Shown here piece by piece: positions 33,861-44,191 of a stretch of 64,000 bases of DNA (position 1 is the stretch's first letter; every line of letters starts with the position of its first letter). The stretch is from Sedimentibacter sp. GTDB lineage: Bacteria > Bacillota > Clostridia > Tissierellales > Sedimentibacteraceae. Below the pieces are notes generated by a model. That model was given only the letters and a program-made list of their open reading frames with translations. It searched no databases and was not told the DNA's origin. Made by a program: the position numbers and the translations under genes. Location of the stretch: positions 1 to 64,000 of the forward strand of contig JAHDLA010000014.1 of assembly GCA_018436705.1 (NCBI GenBank). Reading direction: 5' to 3'.

Positions 33861-35263
33861 AAGTTCCCAGAATAATGATTTCGGCCGCAGGAAGCAATAG
33901 CGGAAAAACAACCGTAACAGCAGCAATTTTAAAAGCACTAATGCTAAGAGGCAAAAGGCCTGCTTCATTTAAAGCGGGCCCAGATTATATTGATCCTATG
34001 TTTCATTCAAAAGTCATAAAAGTTCCTTCCAGAAATTTAGATAAATTTATGGTTGGTGAAAATAATTGTAAATATATATTAGGAAAAAACAGTATTAATT
34101 CGGATATTTCAATTATAGAAGGGGTCATGGGATATTACGACGGAATTGGCTATGGCACGTCGTCTAGTTCATATGATTTGGCGTTGTCATTAAGCTGTCC
34201 GGTGATTCTCGTCATTAACCCTGACGGGATGGCTGCTTCAGTGTGTGCAATAATTGAAGGATTTAAGACTTTTAGAAAGAACAGTAACATTTGTGGAGTA
34301 ATACTAAATAATGTTTCTAAGGCAATGTATAATTATTATAAAAAAATTATTGAAATGAATGCGGATGCAAAAGTTTATGGATATATGCCACACTTGAATG
34401 ATTGCATGTTGGAAAGCAGGCATTTGGGACTGGTGACTGCTGAAGAAGTAGGGAATCTTCAAGAAATAGTCGATGACCTTGGAAGGCAGGCGCTTTGCAC
34501 AGTTGATTTGGAAGGCCTGATTGAACTGGCCGAAAATTCTGACTGCTTGGAGTATGAGGAACCTGGAATAAGCTTTATAGGAAAAACAAAAATTGCTGTT
34601 GCCAATGACAAGGCATTTTGCTTTTATTATCAGGATAATTTGGACTTGCTTAAGCAGATGGGTGCTGAAATTGTAAGTTTCAGCCCAATGAACGATAAAA
34701 AGCTTCCTGATGGCATTGGGGGACTGTATATAGGAGGAGGATATCCTGAGCTGCATATTGAGGAACTATCTGTGAACAAATCAATGCTCTGGGATATAAA
34801 TAGAAAAATTAATTCAGGTCTTCCTGTATTTGCGGAATGCGGAGGATACATGTATCTTATGGAAAGTTTCACAAATATGGATGGAAAATCATACAACCTC
34901 GTGGGAGCAGTGAAAGGAAACAGCTATATGACCGAATCTCTCAGAAGGTTTGGATATATTACATTGACCAGCCGCAATAAAAATTTAATGTGCGGTATTG
35001 GAGAATCTATAAACGGCCATGAGTTTCACTATTCAGACAGTACGAATACAGGTGATGCCTTCTGTGCGATTAAGCCTGAATCTACCAGAAGCTGGGACAC
35101 TATAATAGCAGACGATACAAAATTTATGGGATATCCCCACATCAATTTCTTAGGTAATCTAAAGTTTGCTGAAAATTTTATCAAAAAATCAAGCATGTAC
35201 AGTGGTCAGTACTCAGATGCAAAATCTGAACGTTTACAAGAGGCGTGGAAATATGAAGATTGA
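33851..35263 (+). CDS. cbiA: cobyrinate a,c-diamide synthase
   Basis: 470 residues, GTG start at 33851 inside the end of cbiET. N-terminal dethiobiotin-synthetase-like ATPase (ISAAGSNSGKTTVTAAILKA, FKAGPDYIDPMFHS, IEGVMGYYDGIG) and C-terminal class I-like glutamine amidotransferase (GGLYIGGGYPELHIEEL, nucleophile Cys in VFAECGGYMYLMES, NGHEFHYS). It amidates the a and c carboxylates using glutamine and ATP. Confidence 0.95.
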   Translation: MGLKVPRIMISAAGSNSGKTTVTAAILKALMLRGKRPASFKAGPDYIDPMFHSKVIKVPSRNLDKFMVGENNCKYILGKNSINSDISIIEGVMGYYDGIGYGTSSSSYDLALSLSCPVILVINPDGMAASVCAIIEGFKTFRKNSNICGVILNNVSKAMYNYYKKIIEMNADAKVYGYMPHLNDCMLESRHLGLVTAEEVGNLQEIVDDLGRQALCTVDLEGLIELAENSDCLEYEEPGISFIGKTKIAVANDKAFCFYYQDNLDLLKQMGAEIVSFSPMNDKKLPDGIGGLYIGGGYPELHIEELSVNKSMLWDINRKINSGLPVFAECGGYMYLMESFTNMDGKSYNLVGAVKGNSYMTESLRRFGYITLTSRNKNLMCGIGESINGHEFHYSDSTNTGDAFCAIKPESTRSWDTIIADDTKFMGYPHINFLGNLKFAENFIKKSSMYSGQYSDAKSERLQEAWKYED

Positions 35264-36287
35264 CATATATGCATTTTCAAAAAATGGTGCAAAGCTATGC
35301 GATAAACTGATTGAAAATTTAATTAAATACTCGGTGAATGCCTACGTTCCTGAAAAGTATGCCGATTCATCTAAGTTTGCTAAGCCTCGTGAAGAGAATT
35401 TATACAAGGCAGTTGAAAAGTCATTTAGTGATGCAGACTGCATAATTTTTATAGGTGCAGCAGGCATTGCTGTAAGGGCGGTTGCACCTTTTGTAAGAAG
35501 TAAAAAAAGCGATCCTGCCGTAGTATGTATGGATGAGAAGGGGATAAATGTAGTTTCTCTTTTAAGTGGGCATATAGGAGGGGCAAACAGGTTGACAATA
35601 AAAATAGCAGATATTGTAGGAGGCAATCCAATTATTACAACTGCTACAGATGTAAACGGGAAATTTGCTGTTGACGAATGGGCGCACAGAAAGAATCTTC
35701 ATATTATTAGCTTAAAAAAAGCTAGAGATATAGCTGCAGAGATACTAGATAATAAAAAAATAGGATTTGAATCAGATTATAAAGTCATAGGAGACTTTCC
35801 GCTTGAGATAGATTGTGGAGAAAAAGAAACAGGAATATGCATAGCACTTGATTCCGGCAGACGACCTTTTAAAAACACACTAAACCTTATCCCGCGAATT
35901 GTTTCCATAGGAGTTGGATGCAGAAAGGGAGCGGATTTTAAGGACGTTTATGCTGCAGTTAAGAAAGTCCTCAACGAACATGGTATTTCACATTTTGCAG
36001 TTAGCTCCATAAATTCCATAGATTTAAAAAAAGATGAATACGGAATAAAAAAAGCGGCAGATATTTTTAAAGTTCCCTTTCACACATATTCTAAGGATGA
36101 GCTTAACAGTCTTCATGGGGAGTTTACCAACTCTGATTTTGTAAAAAGTATCGCCGGTGTAGACAGTGTATGTGAAAGATCCGCAATTATGGGAAGCAAG
36201 AATGGAAGGCTGTTCATAAATAAGACTGTGGTTAATTCTGTTACAGTTGCGGCATCTATTGATGATTATGAAGTTAACTTTGAATAA
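35253..36287 (+). CDS. cbiG: cobalt-precorrin-5A hydrolase
   Basis: 344 residues from ATG 35253, overlapping the cbiA end by 11 nt; the frame is open further upstream, but only inside cbiA. Three parts: N-terminal CbiG_N (IDIYAFSKNGAKLC, IIFIGAAGIAVRAVAPFV, VVSLLSGHIGGANRLT), a middle segment, and CbiG_C (VSIGVGCRKGADFKDVYAAV, INSIDLKKDE, SVCERSAI). It opens the delta-lactone and releases acetaldehyde during ring contraction. Confidence 0.93.
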   Translation: MKIDIYAFSKNGAKLCDKLIENLIKYSVNAYVPEKYADSSKFAKPREENLYKAVEKSFSDADCIIFIGAAGIAVRAVAPFVRSKKSDPAVVCMDEKGINVVSLLSGHIGGANRLTIKIADIVGGNPIITTATDVNGKFAVDEWAHRKNLHIISLKKARDIAAEILDNKKIGFESDYKVIGDFPLEIDCGEKETGICIALDSGRRPFKNTLNLIPRIVSIGVGCRKGADFKDVYAAVKKVLNEHGISHFAVSSINSIDLKKDEYGIKKAADIFKVPFHTYSKDELNSLHGEFTNSDFVKSIAGVDSVCERSAIMGSKNGRLFINKTVVNSVTVAASIDDYEVNFE

Positions 36288-36323
36288 ATTTGATGTAAAA
36301 AACCTTTATGAACAGGAGAAATA

Positions 36324-36965
36324 ATGGAAAATATTAAATTTGTAGAACCGCATAATATTGAAAAAAGAAGTTTTGAAATAATTCAGAGTGAAATGGGTGA
36401 TGTTGTTCTTGAAAAAGAAATTGAACCCATAGTTAAAAGAGTAATTCATACTACAGCGGATTTTGATTATTTGAGGAGTATGTGTTTTTCTCAGAATGCT
36501 GTTAAAAAAGCAAAAGAAGCTCTAAAAAATGGGGCTACAATAGTTACGGACACTAATATGGCACGATCCGGAATAAACAAAAATGCTGCCGAAAAATACG
36601 GAGTTGAAGTGCGCTGTTTTATGGCGGAGGAAGATGTAGCCGCAGAGGCCAAGGAAAGAGGAGAAACGAGAGCAACTGTTTCCATGGAAAGGGCTTGTAA
36701 TATAAGTGGACCAATTATATTTGCAATAGGGAATGCACCGACGGCTTTGATAAAACTTTACAAACTTATTAAGGCAAATAAAATAAAGCCCGAGGTAATA
36801 ATAGGAGTTCCAGTAGGATTTGTAAATGTTGTAGAGGCTAAGGAGCTTATAATGACGCTTGAAGATACGGAATATATAGTTGCAAGTGGAAGAAAGGGAG
36901 GCAGCAATGTGGCTGCTGCTATATGCAATGCTCTGTTGTACAATATAGAGGAGCGTAAGCAATGA
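36324..36965 (+). CDS. cbiC: cobalt-precorrin-8 methylmutase
   Basis: 213 residues. CbiC/CobH family: HNIEKRSFEIIQSEMG, the catalytic His in RVIHTTADFDY, TDTNMARSGINKN, and GVPVGFVNVVEAKELIM. It moves the methyl group from C11 to C12 to give cobyrinate. A 36-bp gap with AGGAG separates it from cbiG; ATGA overlap with cbiL. Confidence 0.95.
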   Translation: MENIKFVEPHNIEKRSFEIIQSEMGDVVLEKEIEPIVKRVIHTTADFDYLRSMCFSQNAVKKAKEALKNGATIVTDTNMARSGINKNAAEKYGVEVRCFMAEEDVAAEAKERGETRATVSMERACNISGPIIFAIGNAPTALIKLYKLIKANKIKPEVIIGVPVGFVNVVEAKELIMTLEDTEYIVASGRKGGSNVAAAICNALLYNIEERKQ

Positions 36966-37687
36966 TGGATAAATATACAGAAGGAATATTTTACGGCATA
37001 GGAGTTGGAGTCGGTGACAGTGGCCATGTTACCAAAAGAGCTGTTGATGTTATTAAGACTCTAAATGTGCTTTATGTTCCAACTGCAAAAGAGGAAGAAA
37101 AATTCAGCACGGCATATAGAATTATTAAAGATTACGTAGATGAAAAAACAGTTATAAAGAGCAGGCATTTTCCTATGAATTATGATACCTTAGAGCTTCA
37201 AAAAGCTTGGGAAAGTATTGTTCTTGAGGTTGAAAAGGATGTTTCCAACAACATGAAGGTTGGCTTTGTAACCATAGGAGATCCCATGGTTTACAGCACA
37301 TACATATATCTTTTAAGAATATTAAAGAACAAGGTTACTGTGGTGACCGTACCTGGGATTGCATCTTTTTTGGATATTGCATCCAATAACAATTTTCCCC
37401 TTGTTGAAGGAAATGATCCGCTGGTAATTTTGCCTGCTACAATAGATGAGGAAAAACTTAGAAGTTATATTAAAAATGAAAATTCTATTGTGCTCATGAA
37501 GGTGTATAGCAATTTTGACAAAATCGTATCCATGCTTGTGGACGAAAATTTGAGCAGACATGCTATAATTGTGAGCAATTCGTCAAAAGATGAGGAAGTT
37601 ATTTATAAAAATATTGAGCAGATAAAAAAAGAAGATGTTTCTTATTTTACAACCATATTAATAAACAAAAGGTGGGAGCTGTCATGA
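36962..37687 (+). CDS. cbiL: cobalt-precorrin-2 (C20)-methyltransferase
   Basis: 241 residues, tetrapyrrole methylase fold: FYGIGVGVGDSGHVTKRAVD, LYVPTAKEEEKFSTAY (the CbiL/CobI type insertion), VGFVTIGDPMVYSTYIYLLR and VPGIASFLDIAS. It adds the C20 methyl. Start ATG overlaps the cbiC stop; its own stop overlaps the cbiH start. Confidence 0.94.
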   Translation: MMDKYTEGIFYGIGVGVGDSGHVTKRAVDVIKTLNVLYVPTAKEEEKFSTAYRIIKDYVDEKTVIKSRHFPMNYDTLELQKAWESIVLEVEKDVSNNMKVGFVTIGDPMVYSTYIYLLRILKNKVTVVTVPGIASFLDIASNNNFPLVEGNDPLVILPATIDEEKLRSYIKNENSIVLMKVYSNFDKIVSMLVDENLSRHAIIVSNSSKDEEVIYKNIEQIKKEDVSYFTTILINKRWELS

Positions 37688-38403
37688 TATATGCAGTAGG
37701 AATAGGCCCGGGAAAAAGAGAAGGCATGACTGGCGAAGCTCTAGAGGCCATAAAAAAATCAGATGTTATAGTGGGCTATAAAACATACATTGATTTTATA
37801 AAGGAACTTATAAAAGATAAGGAAGTAATTTCAAACGGAATGAAGCAGGAGGTCGACAGGGTAAAAAAAGCTGTTGAGATTTCAAAAACAGGCAGAACTG
37901 TTGCGCTTATTAGTTCGGGAGATGCTGGCGTGTACGGAATGGCAGGACTTGTGCTGGAGTATTCCGACGGCGAAGATGTTAAAATTATCAGCGGTGTTAC
38001 AGCATCAACTGCAGCTGCAGCTGTGCTGGGAGCACCACTTATGCATGATTTTTGTCATATCAGTTTAAGTGATTTACTTACTTCTCTGGATTTGATTTAC
38101 AAAAGAATTAATCTTGCATCAGAAGGTGACTTCATAATATGCATATACAATCCGAGAAGCAAGGGAAGACCTGATTATCTGAAAAAGGCGTTTGAAATTA
38201 TGAAAAACCACAAATCAGGTACAACTCCCGTGGGCATTGTTAAAAATGCCGGAAGAGAAAATCAGGAGATACGTGTATGTACTATAGATACCATAGACTA
38301 TGAATATGTGGATATGCTGAGCATTGTAATAGTTGGGAATAGTTCAACTTATGTAAAAGATAACAAGATTATAACAAAAAGAGGCTATGATAAAAAGTAT
38401 TAA
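37684..38403 (+). CDS. cbiH: cobalt-precorrin-3B (C17)-methyltransferase
   Basis: 239 residues from ATG 37684, which overlaps the cbiL stop as ATGA; a GTG 12 nt upstream is less likely. CbiH/CobJ group: IYAVGIGPGKREGMTGEALE, LISSGDAGVYGMAGLVLE, HISLSDLLTS, CIYNPRSKGRPDYL. It methylates C17 and triggers ring contraction. Last cbi gene; only 15 bp with AAAGGAGG separate it from nrdD, with no terminator. Confidence 0.94.
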   Translation: MIYAVGIGPGKREGMTGEALEAIKKSDVIVGYKTYIDFIKELIKDKEVISNGMKQEVDRVKKAVEISKTGRTVALISSGDAGVYGMAGLVLEYSDGEDVKIISGVTASTAAAAVLGAPLMHDFCHISLSDLLTSLDLIYKRINLASEGDFIICIYNPRSKGRPDYLKKAFEIMKNHKSGTTPVGIVKNAGRENQEIRVCTIDTIDYEYVDMLSIVIVGNSSTYVKDNKIITKRGYDKKY

Positions 38404-38418
38404 TAAAGGAGGTATGAA

Positions 38419-40620
38419 ATGAATGTAATAAAAAGAGACGGAAGACTGATAGAGTTTGACAAAAGTAAAATATCCGATGCGATACTAAAGGCTATGAATC
38501 ATACCGCTGCGGGACAGGATATTGCACTTGCAAAGCAAATAGCACAGGAAATCACTGATGAAACCAAAGAGACAATATCTGTTGAGGATATACAGGACTT
38601 GGTTGAAAAGAAGCTTATGGCAAGTATGCGAAAGGATGTTGCAAAGGAATATATAATATACAGAAACAAAAGGAATATAGCTCGGGGCAGAAAAAAGTAC
38701 GATATATATATGGACATAGTTAATGCAGTCCCCAACGATGTTACCAGAGAGAATGCAAATATGAATGCGGACACACCGGCGGGAATGATGATGAAGTTTG
38801 CAAGTGAGTCATCCAAGCCTTTTGTGGATGACTGTCTTTTATCAGAGCAGTCAAAGCAGTATGTGGAAAACAATTATATTCATATACATGATAAGGATTA
38901 TTATCCTACAAAATCACTTACATGCCTTCAGCATCCGCTGGATTACATTCTTAAAAACGGCTTTAGGGCAGGGCACGGATCAAGCAGGCCTGCAAAAAGA
39001 ATAGAAACAGCATCAATTATTGGATGTATTTCAATGGAGCAGATACAAAATGAAATGCACGGTGGACAGGCAATTCCCGCATTTGATTTTTATCTTGCTC
39101 CATATGTAAGGCTGACGTATAAGGAAGAAATTAAAAAAATTGAGCAACTCCTGGATATTGACCTTGAAGGGCTTTATGATATTGAAATTGACGATTACAT
39201 GGAAATGCCGCTTAACGGGCTTAAAAGCAATGATAGATATATGCAGCAGGCAATAAACAATACTGTAAAAAGAGTTCATCAGTCCATGGAAGCATTTATT
39301 CATAATATGAATACCATACATTCCAGAGGAGGCAATCAGGTGGTGTTCAGCTCTATAAACTACGGTACGGATACAAGTGCTGAGGGAAGATGCATAATCA
39401 GGGAAATCCTTGCTTCTACATACAGAGGAGTGGGAAATGGTGAGACCCCTATTTTTCCCATACAGATATGGAAGAAAAAACGTGGTGTAAACTATCTGAC
39501 GGAGGATAGAAATTACGATCTATTTAAAATGTCGTGCATGGTTACTGCCAAAAGATTTTTTCCTAACTATCTTAATTTAGATGCTACTTTTAATCAACAC
39601 GAGGATTGGAATGGGGATGATCCGCGAAGATTTGAAAAAGAAGTTGCAACAATGGGGTGTAGAACCAGAGTCTTTGAAAACAGGCACGGCGAAAAGACAT
39701 CCATAGGCAGAGGAAATTTATCATTTACAACCATAAACATAGTAAAACTTGCGCTGGAGTGCATGAAAATAGAAAAGCCTGAGGACAGAAAAAGAGAGTT
39801 TTTTAAGAAGCTTCAAAAATGTATAGATGCTGCAGCGGAACAATTGCATGACAGATATGTATTCCAAAGTACAGCTATTAAAAAGCAGTTTCCCATGCTA
39901 ATGAACGGAATGTGGATTGACAGTGAAAAGATGGAATCAAATGACAGCGTTGAAAGTGTTTTGAAGCATGGAACATTAGGGATAGGCTTTATTGGCCTCG
40001 CTGAAGCACTGATAGCATTAACGGGTAAACATCACGGAGAAAACGAAAAAGCTCAGGAACTAGGGCTTGAAATAGTAAGGTTCATGAATTCCAAGATAAA
40101 AGAAAAGGCTGAATACTACAATTTGAATTATAGCTTGCTGGCAACTCCTGCGGAAGGGCTTAGCGGAAGATTTATAAAAAAAGACAGGAAGCAGTTTGGA
40201 AGCATTCCTCACATAACTGATAAAGAATATTATACGAATAGCTCGCACGTTCCCGTTTGGTATAAATGCTCAATAGAGCACAAAGCCAAGATAGAAGCGC
40301 CTTACCATGATTATGAAAGAGGTGGGCATATATTCTATGTGGAGCTTGATGGTGACGCAGTTCATAATCCTTCAGCTGTGCTTCAAACTGTTGACCTTAT
40401 GGATCGATATAACATGGGATATGGTTCTGTAAACCATACTCGAAATAGATGCAAAAGCTGCGGTTATGAAGATGCTTCAGAAAAGTTAGAATTGTGTCCA
40501 GAGTGCGGAAGCAGTGACATTGATACCATTCAAAGGATAACCGGATATCTTGTTGGAGGAGTTGACAGCTGGAATGATGCCAAAAAGGCTGAATTAAGGG
40601 ACAGAGTGTGTCACAGCTGA
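38419..40620 (+). CDS. nrdD: anaerobic ribonucleoside-triphosphate reductase (class III)
   Basis: 733 residues. An ATP-cone domain (residues ~1-90; NVIKRDGRLIEFDKSKIS) is followed by the ten-stranded barrel with HIHDKDYYPTKSLTCLQHPL and RGGNQVVFSSINYG. The C-terminal zinc site is CKSCGYEDASEKLELCPECG, and the glycyl-radical motif RITGYLVGGVDSWNDAKKAE lies near the end. It makes dNTPs without oxygen, using formate or thioredoxin-type reductant. It follows cbiH by 15 bp with no terminator, so it may be co-transcribed with the B12 genes. Confidence 0.96.
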   Translation: MNVIKRDGRLIEFDKSKISDAILKAMNHTAAGQDIALAKQIAQEITDETKETISVEDIQDLVEKKLMASMRKDVAKEYIIYRNKRNIARGRKKYDIYMDIVNAVPNDVTRENANMNADTPAGMMMKFASESSKPFVDDCLLSEQSKQYVENNYIHIHDKDYYPTKSLTCLQHPLDYILKNGFRAGHGSSRPAKRIETASIIGCISMEQIQNEMHGGQAIPAFDFYLAPYVRLTYKEEIKKIEQLLDIDLEGLYDIEIDDYMEMPLNGLKSNDRYMQQAINNTVKRVHQSMEAFIHNMNTIHSRGGNQVVFSSINYGTDTSAEGRCIIREILASTYRGVGNGETPIFPIQIWKKKRGVNYLTEDRNYDLFKMSCMVTAKRFFPNYLNLDATFNQHEDWNGDDPRRFEKEVATMGCRTRVFENRHGEKTSIGRGNLSFTTINIVKLALECMKIEKPEDRKREFFKKLQKCIDAAAEQLHDRYVFQSTAIKKQFPMLMNGMWIDSEKMESNDSVESVLKHGTLGIGFIGLAEALIALTGKHHGENEKAQELGLEIVRFMNSKIKEKAEYYNLNYSLLATPAEGLSGRFIKKDRKQFGSIPHITDKEYYTNSSHVPVWYKCSIEHKAKIEAPYHDYERGGHIFYVELDGDAVHNPSAVLQTVDLMDRYNMGYGSVNHTRNRCKSCGYEDASEKLELCPECGSSDIDTIQRITGYLVGGVDSWNDAKKAELRDRVCHS

Positions 40621-41138
40621 TGGATAAATTTCTTTATGTGGCAGATATAGTTCCCAATACTATAGTGGACGGAATTGGATTCAGAACTTCTCTGTACCTA
40701 AGTGGCTGTGACATTTGCTGCGAAGGTTGTCACAACAGAGATTTATGGGACATAAAATCCGGAAAAAAAATGAAAATAGATGATGTATATAAAAAAATTA
40801 CCGAAGAATTTACGGATATTACATTTATAGGCGGTGAACCAATGATGCAGGCAGAATCACTGGCTGTGCTAGCTAAAATGGTAAAACAAAACACAGATAA
40901 AAATATATGGATTTATAGCGGTCATAGATATGAAGAAATAATTTCAAATAAGGTGCAATTTGGTTTGCTAGAATTATGCGATGTTTTGGTTGACGGAAAA
41001 TATGAGGAAGAGTTTTTTAAAAACAATCTCAGATTTAGAGGATCTTCTAACCAAAGAATAATAGATATTAAAAAATCACTGAAGAATGACAAAGTTGTTT
41101 TGTGGAAGGATGATTTTAATTTTGGTTTGTGTCTATAA
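40620..41138 (+). CDS. nrdG: anaerobic ribonucleotide reductase activating protein
   Basis: 172 residues from ATG 40620, overlapping the nrdD stop (TGATG). Radical SAM enzyme with the CxxxCxxC cluster motif in LSGCDICCEGCHNRDLWD, the GGEP motif in FIGGEPMMQAESLA and WIYSGHRYEE. It generates the glycyl radical on NrdD using SAM and a [4Fe-4S] cluster. A GTG four codons upstream is an alternative start inside nrdD. Confidence 0.95.
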   Translation: MDKFLYVADIVPNTIVDGIGFRTSLYLSGCDICCEGCHNRDLWDIKSGKKMKIDDVYKKITEEFTDITFIGGEPMMQAESLAVLAKMVKQNTDKNIWIYSGHRYEEIISNKVQFGLLELCDVLVDGKYEEEFFKNNLRFRGSSNQRIIDIKKSLKNDKVVLWKDDFNFGLCL

Positions 41139-41152
41139 TGTTAAAAAAAACA

Positions 41153-41181
41153 TTGACAAAGATATTATTTTTTAATATTAT
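41153..41181 (+). promoter_or_regulatory. promoter of the valS T-box transcript
   Basis: TTGACA (41153-41158), 17-bp spacer, TATTAT (41176-41181). The overlapping AATGTT...AACATT pair just upstream may weakly terminate the nrdG transcript. Confidence 0.8.
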
Positions 41182-41187
41182 GGTAGG

Positions 41188-41424
41188 TAATTAAATAAAT
41201 TGCTATGAAAAAGAGGAGTATGCGCATAAACTTTACAGAGATTGAAACCCAGCGGTTGAAAGGTTTCATAAGTCGATTTGTGCTGAAGGTAGCTTTGGAG
41301 CATTTAATCCGAAACAGTAGTAGGATTAAACGGTGTGACCGTTATAAATTTTAAGAGCCAGTAATGGAAATTAGGTGGTACCGCGGGTTTTCTCGTCCTT
41401 ATGACGAAGAATTCCCGCTTTTTG
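41188..41424 (+). promoter_or_regulatory. T-box leader, valine-specific
   Basis: The stem I specifier region reads GAAG-GTA-GCTTTGGAGC, giving GUA (Val) at 41289-41291. Antiterminator core AGGTGGTACCGCGG at 41373-41386; terminator GCGGG...CCCGC plus T-run at ~41383-41424. Uncharged tRNA-Val should allow read-through into valS. Confidence 0.94.
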
Positions 41425-41477
41425 TTATTTAAAATTAATTTTCACTTATAATATTTTCAGAAGGAAGGAATGATAGT

Positions 41478-44129
41478 ATGAATAATATACCTAGCAAGTA
41501 TAATCCAAAAGAATTTGAAGAGAAAATTTATGATACCTGGATAAAAGAAGATTGCTTTAAGGCTGAAGTAAACTATGATAAAAAACCATTTACAATTGTG
41601 ATGCCTCCTCCAAATATTACAGGACAGTTGCACATGGGGCATGCCCTTGATATGACTCTTCAGGATGTACTTACCAGATGGAAAAGGATGGAGGGTTATG
41701 AAGCATTGTGGCTTCCGGGTTCTGACCATGCAAGCATTGCAACTGAGGTTAAGGTAGTTGAAAAAATAAGAAAAGAAGAAGGAAAATCTAAAGAAGATAT
41801 CGGAAGAGAAGAATTCCTGAAACGAGCTTGGAAATGGAAAGAAGAGTATGGCGGAAGAATAGTTGAGCAGGTTAAAAAACTTGGAAATTCCTGTGACTGG
41901 TCCAGAGAAAGATTTACTATGGATGAAGGATGTAACGAGGCAGTAAAGGAATTTTTTGTAAATTTGTATAACAAAGGTCTCATATACAAAGGAAACAGAA
42001 TAATTAACTGGTGCCCGGACTGCCATACAACACTTTCAGATGCCGAAGTTGAGCACGAAGATACGCCGGGCAATTATTACTATGTTAAGTATCCATATGC
42101 AGATAACCAGGACGAATACTTCGTTGTAGCAACAACAAGGCCTGAGACAATGTTTGGGGACGTTGCAATAGCTGCTCATCCGGACGATGACAGATACAAG
42201 CACCTTATAGGTAAAAAGGTTATAGTTCCTCTTGTAGGGCGAGAAATCCCTATAATAGCAGATGAATATCCTGATATAGATAAAGGAACCGGAGCTTTAA
42301 AAATTACTCCGTGTCATGATCCGAACGACTTTGAAATTGGTCTTCGCCATGACTTGGAGCAGATAAACTGCATGAATGAGGATGGAACAATGAATGCTGA
42401 GGCTGGTAAGTACAACGGCATGGACCGTTATGAGTGCAGGAAGGCATTTGTAAAAGATCTGGAAGAAAGTGGATTTATGCTTAAAATAGAAAAAACTGAT
42501 CACAATGTAGGAACATGCTACAGGTGCCACAACATAATAGAGCCAAGAGTGTCAGACCAATGGTTCGTAAGCATGAAAAAGCTTGCGGAACCAGCCCTCA
42601 AAGCCAGCAAGGAAAAGAATGTTGAATTTGTTCCGGAACGTTTTACTAAAATATACACCCATTGGCTTGAAAACATAAGAGACTGGTGTATATCTAGGCA
42701 GCTTTGGTGGGGACACAGAATTCCGGCATATTATTGTCAGGAATGTGGAGAATTAATGGTTTCCAAGGAAACTCCAGATAAATGTTCAAAATGCGGCAGC
42801 ACAAACATCAAGCAAGATGAAGATGTTCTTGATACGTGGTTCTCGTCGGGATTGTGGCCGTTTTCAACACTTGGGTGGCCGAATAATACAGAAGATCTGA
42901 AATACTTCTACCCAACGGATGTTTTGGTAACCGGATATGACATAATATTTTTCTGGGTTGTTCGTATGGTGTTTTCAGCTTTAGAAGCCACGGAGGAATC
43001 ACCGTTTAAGCATGTGTTTATACATGGACTTGTGAGAGATGCTGAAGGAAGAAAAATGAGCAAATCTTTAGGAAATGGAATTGATCCTTTGGAGGTTATA
43101 GACCAGTTTGGAGCCGATGCTCTCAGGTTCATGCTTATGACTGGAATCTCTCCTGGAAATGATACGAGATTTAATAATGACAAACTTGAATCAAGCCGTA
43201 ATTTTGCCAATAAACTTTGGAATGCGTCAAGGTTTGTTCTCATGAACATTGAAGGAGAATTAATCGGCAAAGAAGAGGCAGAGAAAAACTACGGAATGGA
43301 AGATAAGTGGATAATCTCCAGAGCGAACAAAGCTGCTAAAGAGGTAAAGGAAAATCTTGATAAGTTTGAGCTTGGCCTTGCAGCTCAAAGAGTGTATGAT
43401 TTTATTTGGAACGAATACTGTGATTGGTACATTGAGATTGTTAAGCCAAGGCTGTACGGAGATGAAGGCTCTGATAAGGATACTGCGAGATTTGTTCTCA
43501 TAAAAGTATTAAAGGATATGCTTAAACTACTGCATCCGTTTATGCCTTTTATAACAGAAGAGATATGGTCATACCTTCCAGATACAAATACGAGACTTGT
43601 AAAGTCAGAATGGCCGCTGTATAAAGAGGAAGAAAACTTTGAAGAAGCGGAAGCAGCCATGGAATTTATTATGGAAGCTGTAAGAAGTATAAGAAACACA
43701 AGAGCTGAGATGAATGTTGCACCTTCAAAAAAGGCAAGAGCTATTTTCGTACCAAACAAGGATCGCGCAGATGAATTTATACAGTTAGGATCACAGCACT
43801 TTGCTACACTGGCAAATATAACAGAAATCAAAATAGTTGATGACAAATCATTAATAGAAGAAGATACTTCCTCTTCAGTAATAGATGGAACTGAAATATA
43901 CTTGCCACTTTCTGATCTTATAGATTATGAAAAAGAAATAGAAAGGCTCGAAAAGGAAAAATCAAAGCTTGAAGGCGAGTTGAAAAGAGTTTATAATAAA
44001 CTCAGTAACGATAAATTTATCAGTAAAGCGCCTGAGAATGTAGTAAACGAAGAAAAAGAAAAACAGACAAAGTATCAGTCAATGATGGAAAAAGTAGTTG
44101 AAAGACTTGAACAGTTGAAAAACAAATAA
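41478..44129 (+). CDS. valS: valyl-tRNA synthetase
   Basis: 883 residues, class I synthetase. HIGH-type [16 protein letters not shown] (~residues 37-52), the editing domain with [12 protein letters not shown], two zinc-type Cys pairs ([25 protein letters not shown]), KMSKS in [13 protein letters not shown], the anticodon-binding domain, and a C-terminal coiled-coil arm ([20 protein letters not shown]), which distinguishes ValRS from IleRS. RBS GGAAGGAATG. Regulated by the preceding Val T-box. Confidence 0.97.
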   Translation: MNNIPSKYNPKEFEEKIYDTWIKEDCFKAEVNYDKKPFTIVMPPPNITGQLHMGHALDMTLQDVLTRWKRMEGYEALWLPGSDHASIATEVKVVEKIRKEEGKSKEDIGREEFLKRAWKWKEEYGGRIVEQVKKLGNSCDWSRERFTMDEGCNEAVKEFFVNLYNKGLIYKGNRIINWCPDCHTTLSDAEVEHEDTPGNYYYVKYPYADNQDEYFVVATTRPETMFGDVAIAAHPDDDRYKHLIGKKVIVPLVGREIPIIADEYPDIDKGTGALKITPCHDPNDFEIGLRHDLEQINCMNEDGTMNAEAGKYNGMDRYECRKAFVKDLEESGFMLKIEKTDHNVGTCYRCHNIIEPRVSDQWFVSMKKLAEPALKASKEKNVEFVPERFTKIYTHWLENIRDWCISRQLWWGHRIPAYYCQECGELMVSKETPDKCSKCGSTNIKQDEDVLDTWFSSGLWPFSTLGWPNNTEDLKYFYPTDVLVTGYDIIFFWVVRMVFSALEATEESPFKHVFIHGLVRDAEGRKMSKSLGNGIDPLEVIDQFGADALRFMLMTGISPGNDTRFNNDKLESSRNFANKLWNASRFVLMNIEGELIGKEEAEKNYGMEDKWIISRANKAAKEVKENLDKFELGLAAQRVYDFIWNEYCDWYIEIVKPRLYGDEGSDKDTARFVLIKVLKDMLKLLHPFMPFITEEIWSYLPDTNTRLVKSEWPLYKEEENFEEAEAAMEFIMEAVRSIRNTRAEMNVAPSKKARAIFVPNKDRADEFIQLGSQHFATLANITEIKIVDDKSLIEEDTSSSVIDGTEIYLPLSDLIDYEKEIERLEKEKSKLEGELKRVYNKLSNDKFISKAPENVVNEEKEKQTKYQSMMEKVVERLEQLKNK

Positions 44130-44144
44130 GAAAATTATATTAAG

Positions 44145-44178
44145 ACGGTTCTATATTTTAAATTATAGAACCGTTTTT
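44145..44178 (+). terminator. intrinsic terminator after valS
   Basis: ACGGTTCTATA / TATAGAACCGT hairpin followed by TTTT; it ends just before the ribosome binding site of the next gene. Confidence 0.75.
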
Positions 44179-44191
44179 GGAAGGAGAATGT

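Noticed and set aside
35166-35252. Longer CbiG start inside cbiA
   Set aside because: No ribosome binding site at 35166 and no homologous N-terminal extension; the ATG at 35253 gives the family start.
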